Shown here in pieces: positions 33,800 to 44,586 of a DNA stretch of 64,000 bases. Each line of letters begins with the position of its first letter. Positions within the stretch are counted from its first letter, which is position 1. The translations under genes and the position numbers were made by a program. The notes below the pieces were generated by a model. The model was not told the origin of the DNA. It did no database searches and saw only the letters and a list, made by a program, of their open reading frames with translations. The stretch spans positions 744,001 through 808,000 of the forward strand of contig JAUIRK010000969.1 in NCBI GenBank assembly GCA_030549495.1, in the 5' to 3' direction. Source of the DNA: Nectonema munidae. Taxonomy: Eukaryota > Nematomorpha > Nectonematoida > Nectonematidae.

Positions 33800-34315
33800 A
33801 TCGAATATACACTAGTTTAAAAAAATCCAAAAATGTTAGGGGGTGGAATAGGCTTTTCATTTGAAAAATGAAGTAGTCTACCAGGCACATTACAGGAATT
33901 GATGAAAGGATATTTGATTCATAGAGAAAACAAATAACTGAAGGTTGGATAGTTTTATATGAGTGAATGTAGTCAAAGGCAAAGAGTCTACTAGACACCC
34001 TGCGATGTTTATATGAAAAAATGTGATTGATTCAGGGGCAAGGGTATAAAACAAAGTTATAATTGTGCAAACAAAAAATTAAGATCGCATTTTTTCATTT
34101 TACTCAGCATCATTCAAAAATAGTTTAAAAGCTAAATTGATACAAGCTACAAAAAGTAAAATAACTGTTAACATTTTGCAATGATTTGCCTTTTATAATA
34201 ACTTTTAAGGAAAAAAAGTCTATCAGAAAAAGTTATAGAGCTTCAACAAAAGCTAAAAAAATTTTAGAGCATAACTTAAGTTTTTTGAAAACTAATTTGA
34301 CGTATCCCCTACAGC

Positions 34316-36758
34316 TAGTGTTGCACACAGACACGAAAATTTGGTTCGAACGAACACGAACAAACTCAAGCTATAGTCGAACGGACACGAACAATAACGG
34401 ACACAAGCGAACATCATATACTAGTGAATCTTACATACGGAGACAGACTCATTCACTCACACGCACACTCACACAACAAACACATACACACACAAACTCT
34501 AAAATGTTGGCATATATAACCAGCATACATTGACAATCACAATGCTGTTTTATTTCAGATGTGTTTTTCTATTCATGCAAAGTTGAAGATTGTCATTGAG
34601 ACCATTTGTCATTTTTCACACCAAACTTCTGCATCGATTAACATCTAACTTTCATATTGATTTATACCTAAACTAATGAGTATCGTTAAAATAACCAAGG
34701 ATGAAGAAATAGTTAATCGTTTGTTCGATCCAGAGGGGCAACAAAGACGAGAATTGTGGCAGTTTATCAAACTTTTGGCTCCAACCGATGAGAAAAAGAA
34801 GTGGAAGTGCCAAAAAACAATCAATTATTCCGTGGGTACTTCAAAGCAAATATTGCGACACATGGAACAAAATCATTCAGAAGATCTGGGCACTAATTCC
34901 TCAACAAAAAAGTGCAGCTTCCAACAGCAAACAATTCAAAAAGCGTTCAAGAAATTGAAGCCAGTGAATGAATTATCGGCTCAAAAAGGTCATTTTCTTC
35001 TTTTGAAATGGATCGCTAAATCCTACCGGCCTTTGTCAATTGTTGAAGATCCAGGATTCATTGAATACAGCAATTTTTTAAATGCATTGGAACAAAAATA
35101 CACGCTGCCTTCTCATACAACAATAACAAGGCGCAGTACATTTGCAGATACGCTTTTTACATCAAGTCCATGATCCAAAAAGAATGTGATTATTATTCAC
35201 TTACAAGTGATATTTGGACATCAAGAACATCTGAAGCATATATTTCGTTGATGCTTCATTACATCACTGAGGATTTTGTTATGAAAATCGTTACGTTGAG
35301 ATGTGCTCCGTTCAGTGAAGTAAGACACACCGGTTCCGAAATTGCAAACATCGTGAAGCAGTCGGTAGAGGATAGCAAACATGTCCTTAGAGAATATGGT
35401 TGTTTATGTCACTGATAACGCATCCAATGCAGCAAAATCAGCGCGAGAATTGGGTGTAAATCACCAAGGTTGTGTTGCTCATTTTCTAAGTTTGATTGTG
35501 TAAAATTTTATTCGGTGGAAGGGTGAGAGTAAAACAGCTACCGACATTGTTTCCAAATGTTTAAAGGAGATTGCAGACGCTATTGAAATACTCCAAGAAT
35601 ATGCTAAATATTTCAGTAGTAGCATAATTGGATTTCAATGGTTGAAAAAATTCATGGAACGGAAAAATCAGCCACCGAAGAAGATTCCGTTAGATGTTAT
35701 TACTCGTTGGAATTCAACTGTACACATGTTAAAAGTATGCTTGGACATTAGATTGCATTTGGATGCGTTCTGTTCATTTATCCAGACGGAAGAAGGTCGT
35801 GCAGCTTTTTCAAACTGCGTCAAAATTATACAAATCACACATAAGCAGTGGTTTCTATTAGAAAATGTTTGCTGTATTTTACAACGCTTTGATGAAGCAA
35901 CAGAAGCGTTGTCGGGGGAAAATTATCCGACGTGGTCCTTAACGCTGCCAGTATTAAGAATGATCAAGATTCATTTGATTGAATACAAATTTTTACAGGG
36001 AGTTTCCCGCACTGTTTGGTACGAGGATGCTGATGATACGGTAGAAGCATTCCAGAGAGAAGTTTTAAATGAATTTACAAGCCGTTTTCAAGGGTTACAG
36101 ATTTCGCTGCTCTGGACAATATAGCTGGATCCAAGACTAACAGGGATGAATGGCTTTTCTATAGAAGAGCGCTACACCGCAAAAGAAGAGCTTCTAAATC
36201 AAATGAAAAGTGTCACACCACAACTTCTTCATGTGGAGAAACATAAGTATCGTGATGATGCCGGTCCTTCAAGGACAAATAACGCCTTGCTTGGAGACAT
36301 TTTCTCCACACCAGGAAGCGATGAAATGATGAAGGAAGATTGTTCCGATGAAATTGAACTGGAAAAATATTTATCGCTATGCAAGCAATCAAAAATACTT
36401 GATCCGCTTCAATGGTGGAACGCCAATCACGATACTTTTCCTGTATTGGCTTGGCTGAGTCGAAAGTGGATGTCCGCTGTTTCTACAAGCGTGTCATCAG
36501 AACGTTTGTTTTCACGAACAGGTGCAACTGTGACTTCAAGAAGAGCGAGGTTGAAGGATGATAACGTTGAAATGTTAACATTAATTCATGATAACATTAA
36601 GTTTATTTCATGAGTCCTTATATTATTAATAAATTTTATTTTTACAATTTGTTCGTTTTTGTCCGTTACCAAAGATTTTCAATTATTGGTTCGAACGGAC
36701 AAACGAACGAACGGCAACGGACGTACTCGAACGTTGTCCGTTGCCGTGTGCAACCCTA
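34316..36758 (+). mobile_element. hAT transposon nested in a hAT element
   Basis: The ends are TAGTGTTGCACAC (34316-34328) and GTGTGCAACCCTA (36746-36758), inverted with one mismatch. Subterminal GGTTCGAACG(A/G)AC and GAACG(A/G)AC repeats occur at both ends. Flanks CCTACAGC (34308-34315) and TCTACAGC (36759-36766) give an 8-bp duplication with one mismatch. It encodes a broken BED-hATC transposase (34676-36613). Confidence 0.9.
34676..36613 (+). pseudogene. ZBED-like hAT transposase, frameshifted
   Basis: The N-terminal frame (34676-35173) has a BED-finger-like segment (RELWQFIKLL...KWKCQKT...HMEQNH). The finger keeps the first Cys and both His but lacks the second Cys. The core continues YYSLTSDIWTSRTSEAY (about 35190-35250), TDNASNAAKSARELG and HQGCVAHFLSL (35410-35500), and VITRWNSTVHML (about 35695-35730). 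The hATC dimerisation end is WWNANHDTFPVLAWLSRKW and SVSSERLFSRTG (about 36410-36530). Frame changes occur near 35170, 35410 and 36120, with one stop near 35500. The breaks are few and the gene is near full length, so inactivation is probably recent. Confidence 0.9.
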
Positions 36759-37156
36759 TCTACAGCATACTCTATGGGTGGCATGGCAGGTTGGTTGAGA
36801 TGATGGACATAGCACGGAAGCCTCTGAATTCGATTACTCATCGATACGAATTTGTTCATAGTTTGACATAAGCGGTACATCAGTGCATGGTCAATGAAAA
36901 TACATCCGTTGCACCTTACCTTTTACTCAAAATTGAAAAATTTGCTACATAATTAACATAAGAGAGAAAGGAAACAAAATAAACTAATAAAGCAATTTTC
37001 ACTATTTTAAAATGGAACCGTCTGTTCTCAGAATAATTTCAAAATAATAGGAGGCATAAAGAATTAGAGTTTATTTGATATTTTCAAGTTTTTATAAGCA
37101 GCAAAAGCCAACATTTAAGTAGCTAGCCCTTATAATTAAAAAATTATTTAAATAAC

Positions 37157-37389
37157 GGTCGATAGACATTTCGCCCCATATACAATTTGCCCCCTGACAA
37201 AGTGTCTTAGTTTATTAGTTCATCCAACTTTGCTTATTATATGTGTAAAATTATTAAAAAAATTTATATTCTTGTTTATTTTATCTCTATTAAATTATTT
37301 CAAAATAATCAATTTATCTCTTAATTTTTTAGAATTGTCCATGGGACGAACTGTCTTATGAAAATAATGGGGCGAAATGTCCGAGGACC
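37157..37389. mobile_element. 233-bp inverted-repeat MITE
   Basis: The left end is GGTC, four variable bases, then GACATTTCGCCCCAT; the right end is its inverted counterpart, TGGGGCGAAATGTC, four bases, GACC. A clear target duplication was not found. Internal AATTGTCCATGGGACGAACT resembles the terminus at 10937-11020. Confidence 0.6.
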
Positions 37390-37880
37390 AAACTAACATA
37401 AATCAAAGTATACGAGAAAAGAAAATCATTGCGTTTTTTTTAATATTTGTCTATAAATAAAATTCTGACAGCTGTCATAAATAGATCAAGTACATTTTTA
37501 ACAACTGAAACATTTTGTTTCGATATTATATAACAATTTTTTTTAAAAAAAGTGATTTGATTATGTACAGTGTTACTTATAAAATTTAACAATCGAACAT
37601 TATAAAAAATATCTCTGCTAAAATATTAAGCAAATAGACTATTCTTGCTTTTAAACTGAATAGATAATCAAAATATTCATTCCCAAATAACTATTGAAAA
37701 AAATTTCTTGACTTGAAAAAATTAAAGTTTTCAAATGTTACAAAATGTAGCAAACGTAGTGATAAAGATTAAGTGACTTGAAATAAAATTCTTAGCGCGA
37801 GTCTAACAATATTTATTGATATAAAATTGTAACGATTGAAAACTATTTTAATTTAACTCTAAATGCAAATTAGACAGAAG

Positions 37881-38079
37881 CAATGGTGTAGCCAAAAAAA
37901 AGTTGATAGAAGGGGCACAATTTAAAAACAAAAAACTTGCGCAACATTATTTATACTTTCTTGATCCTTTCATTGGAGAAATTTTCAAAAACTGATATCG
38001 CATGAGATGCATAGTGGCACCATGCGGTACATAAGAGTGTGGGCACGGCCCCTCATGCCCCAGCCTAGCTACGTCACTG
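37881..38079. mobile_element. 199-bp hAT MITE
   Basis: Left CAATGGTGTAGCCA pairs with right CTAGCTACGTCACTG. GACAGAAG and GAGAGAAG flank it (7 of 8 match). The same end family as 39510-39659, more diverged. Confidence 0.65.
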
Positions 38080-38456
38080 GAGAGAAGAGGGCTTGAATGA
38101 AAGAAGAGAGCTTGAATGAACTTGAGTGAGTTTTAGCAGAGAAAGCGGAAGAGAAAAACAGAGGAGAGAGAAAGAGAAATAGAATCACTGTGACAGAAAA
38201 TGAGAAAATCTAGTGGATCATCAACATGTGTTTGCTCAAAAATACTACAAAGAGGAGACATTGTGATAAACATTGCTTACTTATTGTGTGCATATTGAAG
38301 CAATGGATTATTATTATATAGCTCTCACGTATCGTCTGTAAAATATGTTCGATAGGAAAAATGCGATCATCATACATGTTTTATAAACAAGCAGCAACTC
38401 TTACTTATAGAAAGTCATTTTCGCCCCCCCCCCGGATGTGCGCCCCTGTAGGGGAT

Positions 38457-39509
38457 AACTTATCATCATATAACATCATGAAGTTATTATAACTCACCGA
38501 GGTTATAATACTAAAAACTTGCTTAGTTTGGAATTAATCTAAAAGTAAAAAGTAGGTTAGAGTAATTACTCCTTTTGATAGATTATACGCTTGTAAATTA
38601 TTTATAAAATTATATATGAATTGTGAAAAATAATTGATCAATTTAACTGAAATGCAGGTATATACGGGTTTCATATGCAGATATTTTGTTCCCCTATCTT
38701 TGTTGCCATAAAAAATATCTGGTCAAATATAAAATGTCTTTACATTGTTTAGAAAAACAAATTACTAGAATCACTTAATGAAAAGGTATATTAAGAGCCT
38801 TTTTAAGTATTCTTGCACTCTCCAAACAAAATTGAAATTATCATTAGATATTAATTTGTTATTCAAAAAAAGTCAAAAAAGGATTACAAAAAATATTTTT
38901 TACTAAACTTCATATTATATTTTTAGGATCCATCATATTCATTCCCTAAAATAGGGTTAATAAGAGAAGATATATTAAAAAGTGGAGAAGTGGGGGTCGA
39001 AAAATAACCAAAATTTGGTTAACATCATTTGTGAACGCTCCTTAAGGAGAAGATTTTAAGTAAAAAAAGAAATAGGGATTTTTTTCTAAATTGAATAGAA
39101 GAGAAATATATTGGCGAAAATCGTAAAATTAGCAAAAAATTAATACAACCACAATTAAAATAATTAAATTATTTTATTCTTACTTTAATATGTGCCATTG
39201 AGTCAAATACTATAGCTAATAAATTTTCTGAGTGAGGCTAGAACAATAAACTTTTTTAACTAACCTTATTTTTTAGCACATGAAAAACAAAAATTTTTTT
39301 ATTTTAGGAAGGGAAAAAGTTTTCATGACTCAATATTATTTCTAATTATCGAATATCTTTTTGACAAGACATGTACATATAATAAAAAACATAATACTAA
39401 CGTACAACATAAGTTTAATTCAAAAAAAAATGGTTGAGGAAAAGAAAAAAATCCATAAACAAAGCAATGAAGTTACTAATAAGTTATGAAATACTCTTAA
39501 ATAGTTAAA
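38457..39509. other. Gene-free stretch
   Basis: AT-rich, with no coding family or repeat boundary recognised. Confidence 0.5.
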
Positions 39510-39659
39510 CAGTGGCGTAGCCAGAGGGGACAGTGCCCCCCCCCCCCCCCCCAAAATACCTTTTCTGCCCCCCCCCCCCAAATAATTTTATTTCCAATAT
39601 GCTTGCCCCCCTAAATTCCTTGCATGCCCCCCAACTTCCATTTTTTGGCTACGCCACTG
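39510..39659. mobile_element. 150-bp hAT MITE with perfect 8-bp target duplication
   Basis: CAGTGGCGTAGCCA at the left and TGGCTACGCCACTG at the right are exact inverted ends. TAGTTAAA flanks both sides perfectly (39502-39509, 39660-39667). The interior is dominated by poly-C tracts. The perfect duplication and termini suggest a young insertion. Confidence 0.9.
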
Positions 39660-39667
39660 TAGTTAAA

Positions 39668-40660
39668 TAATTCTTCGAACATGTAAACTTTTCGATTGGA
39701 TAATCTAAAAGTTATAAGACAAGAAATTTTGCAATGAAATTGTTTAGGTTTATTATTAGAAAAAACATGCTAAAACTAAGTGCACAGAATTTTAAATATA
39801 TAAAGTATACAATTCAATTATTTGATAAGGTTTTAAATTATAAATTAATTAAAAAAATATAAATATCATAAAAAAAACATTTAGGTATTGAATATTCGGT
39901 AATTTAAATTTAAACTAAGTCATAAACCAAAGAGTATATCTTTTGAATTTATAAAATACTATTACTTATAAGAAAATATTTCAAATAGGAGATTATGAAT
40001 TTTTAATTTATAGACATTAAAAAAAGGAATTATTAGTACGAAAATATAAAAAGAAATTCGAAAAAAAATTCTAAAAAAAGTTAAATATTAGTTTTATATT
40101 TGATAAGTATTTATATCATTAAAAAATTAAATATTATTAACTTTAATAATAATTCATTTAGTAATAATGTTTGCTATTGCTAGATATGACACAAGCGTAT
40201 TTTTGCATATCAAATTGAAATAAAACATACCCTATCATAAACAAACTCTCGTTTAGTTAAATAAAAGTACTCAACGAAAACTTCACATTAATATTTAATT
40301 CCTTGTAACATGCTGCCCCTCTAAACTCATTAAAAAACAACATAAATAATCTAAAAAATTTTCAAAAAAATTTCATGTGTAAAATCTCTTCATTTTTTTT
40401 TACTTATTTTTTTTGTAGGTTAAATTTTTGCTTATTTTTATTTATATGTACTATATATTAATACTCTAAAAATTTAATTAAATTCTTATAAATTTTCAAG
40501 ATCAAGCGCATAGTTAAGGTGACCAGACGTCTAGAAAATTTTCTGAATTTTCTCTGGTGCTTATCTTTTCATGATTTAATATCAAAATAGATGATTTAAA
40601 ATCAAATAATAAAATCCTTTCTTCTATATCACCAGTGGGGGGGATGTATCCCCTCACTAA
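39668..40660. other. Gene-free stretch
   Basis: AT-rich, nothing recognised on either strand. Confidence 0.5.
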
Positions 40661-40667
40661 GAAATAA

Positions 40668-40697
40668 GGCTAAAGAAGTTAAAAAATATTTTAAATA
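40668..40697. repeat. Left arm of an inverted repeat flanking the LINE
   Basis: GGCTAAAGAAGTTAAAAAAT followed by ATTTTAAAT; its inverse lies at 45972-46002. With the LINE removed, the two arms bound a sequence of about 210 bp. Confidence 0.6.
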
Positions 40698-40702
40698 GAA
40701 TT

Positions 40703-40732
40703 AAGGTAGGTAGGTAGGTAGGTAGGTAGGTA
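40703..40732 (-). repeat. Tetranucleotide tail of the LINE
   Basis: TAGG/GGTA units on the plus strand repeat about seven times directly against the target duplication. The decayed copy at 14415-14430 ends with the same ACCT repeats. Confidence 0.85.
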
Positions 40733-40740
40733 GATTTCAA

Positions 40741-40768
40741 AGCACTTTCCAGCGTGAGCTGATATGCT
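40741..40768 (-). other. Family A LINE 3' stem-loop, likely RT recognition site
   Basis: On the element strand: outer stem AGCA/TGCT and inner stem CAGC/GCTG around loop TCAC, followed by the short repeat tail. The inner stem differs in other copies yet still pairs: AGCC/GGCT at 54866-54877, and CAAC/GTGG with one mismatch at 14387-14398. Confidence 0.65.
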
Positions 40769-40849
40769 CGCGTAAGCTTGAGAGTTGGTTAAGGAAGATG
40801 CAGATGTTGGTAGAGATAGGTTGTCCTAAAAGTAGAAGAGAAAAGCAGA

Positions 40850-43800
40850 TTAGTTTGTTATAGGGTTATCGACGGTGGTGAGAGTTGTTTCAATGGTGTC
40901 AATGAGGGTTGCTAGGGATTTTAGTAGTGTTGGATGTAACAGAAGATCTGAGAGTGTTGTTGGAGATCTGTTAAGTAAAGAAAGGCAGCGAAATAGAAGA
41001 TCTTGGCGATGATGAGAGAAGATTTGACATGTGAATATGAGGTGGTATGGCGTTTCTATTGTGTCGCATCCGAAACGACAGTATGGATTTTCGCTTACTT
41101 TAATTCGGAAAAGATATGCTTTGCATGGGCAATGGCCTGATAGCCAACGAATGGTTGAACGAGGTGGTGTAAATTTTTTGTTTTTGAAAGTTGTGTGAAT
41201 TGTGCTAATGTGTGGTAAAGAGGAGATTAGTGCATTTTGAGATGAAGATATGGACATCTGCCATTCTTCTAGAGTGGATAAGTGAATGTGTGTTAGAAAG
41301 GTTTTGAGCGGTAGGGAGTTGAGAGAAATGTGGGAGGTTAGGTGTAAGTTTGAGGCTAAGTAGTCTACGAGGGAGTTTTCTGGTATGTTTTGATGAGCAG
41401 GGCACCAACATAGGTGTATGTGAAAATGTTTTGTAAGATTGATTAGGGAGGAGGCGAGTTGAAAGGAGGGAAATGGGATGTTGTGTGATAGAGAGAGATC
41501 GTGGATTATGTTTTGTGCATCGGTATAGAAATGGATGGTAGTAAAGTGGGGAAGAAAGTGGTTAATGTTGTTAGTGATCATAGTGCAGGCGTGTAAAAGG
41601 CTAAAGATTTCGCATTCGAGGATTGAGAGTAGAGTATTTAATTGGGATCGATGGGTGTAAAAGGGGCTAGTGGAAGAGCCTTTAAAGAAGGCGTAAGCAA
41701 AGGAGGTACTTAGGGACTTCTTTGAGGCGTCTGTGAAGATGCGTAGGGAGGTTGGCGAAGAAGTAGAGCGAAGGTATGAAATTGATTGTTTTGCAAAAAA
41801 TTTGTTTTTGCATATAGATGTTTTGAGAGGGTTTTGTGCAGATGGGTGAGTTAAAAGAGATGGGTGTATCGAGGGATGAACTAGGTAGTTAGCAATATTT
41901 GGAGCGTATTTTGCTAATAGATGTGAGTAGAAAGAATAGGATGGAGTATTGTGGTGGGGTGTGATCGGATGAAATGGGGGAATTAAGTTGTTGTATGTCA
42001 AGATGAAGCGCTTAATAATAGTTTTTTTAAGTTGGAGTTGTAATGGTAGGGTGTGAGTTAGAATTTCTAGGCATTGTGTGGAAGTAGTACAATATGCGTT
42101 GGTGATGCAAAGTAGACAGAGACGGTATATCTTGTTAAGAAAATGTATGGTTGTGGGGTGTTTTAAGGAGATGCCCCAGGAAAGAATTCCGTATTGAATT
42201 ACTGGTAGGATTAAGGATATGTATATGTATTTGGTGTGTTTAGGACGGAGGCCCCATTTATAAGAGATAGCGCTTTTAAGTGAAAAAAGGGTGACTGAGA
42301 GTTTTTGGTATATTTTTTTAAAGTGTATTGAAAATTTTAGGTTGGACTGAAGGTTTAGTCCTAGATATTTGATAGTCTTTGATGCAGTTATAGAAGTAGA
42401 GGTATTTAAATGAAGGGGTAAATGTTCTATGCGTCTGCGTGTAAAGTGAATGAGGTTTGTTTTGCTGGAGTTAAAGAATATCTTATGTGTGTTTGCTCTT
42501 TCTTGTAGCCTTAGTAGAAATGAAGAGGATTTGGTGAGGTTTTCTTGTTGAGAGTTGCTGGTGAAGGTGAATAATATGTCGTCTGAAAAACATTGGGAGA
42601 AATCAGTGTTGGTGTGGATTAGATCGAGAAGCGGGTCTATGAGAACTAGCCAGAGGATATCAGAAAGACATCCTCCTTGGGGAGTCGAGAGGGTTAGCTT
42701 ATGGATGCAAAGGGAAGCGCGATGTCGGAAAATGAGACAGCGGTTTGAAAGGTATGAGCTTATAAATTTGATGATGTAAGGAGGAAATGATTTGTGTGCA
42801 AGGTTAGTGATGATGGCAGGATGCCAGGCTGAGTTGAAAGCGTTGTTTATGTCTAAGAAGATTGTAGAAGAAATTTTCTGAGTAGAAAGAGAAGAGTCAA
42901 GGTAGGTGGTTAGACGCGATAGTGCTGTTTCCGTATTTTTGTTGGGAAGGTATGCAAATTGTGTGTGATGAATGAGGTTACGGGATAGGATGTAGTGGAC
43001 TAGACGTTTGCGAATGATTTTTTCGAAAAGTTTGCCTAGTATGGGTAGTAGAGTGATTGGTCGCCAATTTTGAATGAGGCTTGAATCTTTATTGGGTTTA
43101 GGAATGAGTATGAGTTTGCCGATTTTCCAAACGTTGGGGAAATGTGAATGAGTAAGGCATGCATTGAAAATAAGGAGTAAATGTTTGTTTAGAATGTGTA
43201 TTGATTTTTTAATATGTTTGGGTGAGATATGGTCGTAGCTAGATGAGGCATTTGTTTTAAGAGCGTTTACTGCTATGTTTAATTCATTTAGTGTGATTGG
43301 AGGAAAAATAGGGTTTTGGATGGAGTGAATGATGTTTTTAGAGTGTTCTCGAATTGTGTGGTGAAAGGGGAGATCAGAAGAGGGAGAGTCGGGGGGAAAG
43401 ATTGTCGATAGAAATGGTGGGTTGTAGTGTGTTGTATGATCGGATGAGCAGGGAAGTATTGTTTCGGGGAGAATAGAAGGTTTTTTCTTTTTGGTTAGCC
43501 TATTAATGATGTTCCATGGGTTGTTTGAGTGTTGGCTGGTGAATTTTACCCATGAGTTCTTTTTAGCTTGAAGTATTGCCTGTTTGTATTCTTTTTTAAC
43601 AGTAGAATGGATTGAGATGATTAAGGGAGTAGGGGATTTTCGTAGGGTTTTGATAATTCGTTTTAGATTGTTTTTTATTGCATTCAACTCGGGTGTCCAG
43701 AAATAGGCATGTTTTCTTTTAGGAAATGGGTTGATAGGAGTGGAGGATAAGATGGAATGTGAGACATGATCATTGAGAGATAGTGCTGCTTTATCGATGT

Positions 43801-44586
43801 AAGTGGGAGAGGAGAGGGATGTTAATGTAGGGAGTGAGTTGTTGAGAATGTTGAGATATGTAAGCCAGTGAGTGGTGTTCTTTTTTATAATGTTGTTAAA
43901 GTTTTTGATGGTTGTAGTGTTTATGTGAAGTTGAAATGTTATGAAGGCGTGATCTGAAGCTGATGGGATGTCTGAGATTGACCAATTGGATATTAGATTG
44001 AGAGTATTTGAAGTGGTTATTGTGAGGTCAATGTGAGAAGTGTATTGTTCGTTGTTACAAGAGCGTTGGTATGTAGGGTTTTTAGATTTGTCAGCGAGAT
44101 ATAGGTTGTTTGAACATAAGAAATTGATGACTTGTTGTCCTCGTGGGTTTTCTTTGTGGTCCCAGATGTGTGATCGAGCGTTGCAATCAGTTGAGATGAT
44201 TAAATGATATGTAGACGGGAGTGTGGATGTTGCAAGTGTTAGTGATTGGGAGAAATCAGAGGGGATGGCTATTGGGTGTGAGGGGAGGAGAGTAAAGAGT
44301 TGCGAAAAGAAGAGGGTGAGGTTTGGTGTGAACAAGAACAAAGTAAAATTGTTGGAAGAGAATCGTGGTAATGGTGTGTGGTGAACGGTTGATTTTATGT
44401 AGATGCATGCTGAATAACAGGATAAAGGTGACGTGTGATATAGTAAATAATTTGGTATAATAGAAGAGAGGTTTGGATATGGTTCGTTAATAGATATTGC
44501 ATCAAAAAGTTTGAAATTAGAATGTTATATAGGTTTGTCCAAGCGGCATTAGAGTGGTTGATGTTAATGTGGAGAAAATTTAGCAT
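40850..44586 (-). CDS. Family A LINE ORF2: endonuclease, reverse transcriptase, RNase H, one frameshift
   Basis: About 1245 residues from the ATG at 44584-44586. A T-run near 44508 has 5 bases against 6 in the second copy and shifts the frame; the rest, 44341-40850, is one 1163-residue frame. Endonuclease: LNFLHININ, STDCNARSHIWD, SDHAFITFQL. RT: WRPITLLPILGKLFEKI, LPNKNTETALSRL, LDINNAFNSAWHPAI, STPQGGCLSDILWLVLIDP, FSDDILFTF. RNase H: RIFTDASKK, LECEIFSLLHACT, FYTDAQNIIHDL, CWCPAHQNIPENSLVDYLAS. The tail NPYCRFGCDTIETPYHLIFTC is a CCHC-like knuckle. The RT catalytic box is FSDD rather than YADD or FADD. Confidence 0.92.

Larger units (their letters stand above)
32986..38448. mobile_element. 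Large hAT element with perfect 8-bp target duplication
   Basis: TAGGGGAT occurs directly outside both ends (32978-32985 and 38449-38456). The ends are CAGGGGCGCACATCC inward from the left and its exact reverse complement GGATGTGCGCCCCTG on the right; G-tracts followed by GCGAAA also match between the ends. An 8-bp duplication and CA(G)GG termini are hAT hallmarks. No transposase belongs to it except that of an inner hAT with its own ends. The interior also holds MITEs at 33235-33799, 37157-37389 and 37881-38079. Removing these nested parts leaves a roughly 2-kb non-coding element. Confidence 0.85.

Noticed and set aside
38080-38230. Purine-rich GAGAGA stretch as a possible regulatory element
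   Set aside because: Simple composition only; no gene nearby inside the transposon.
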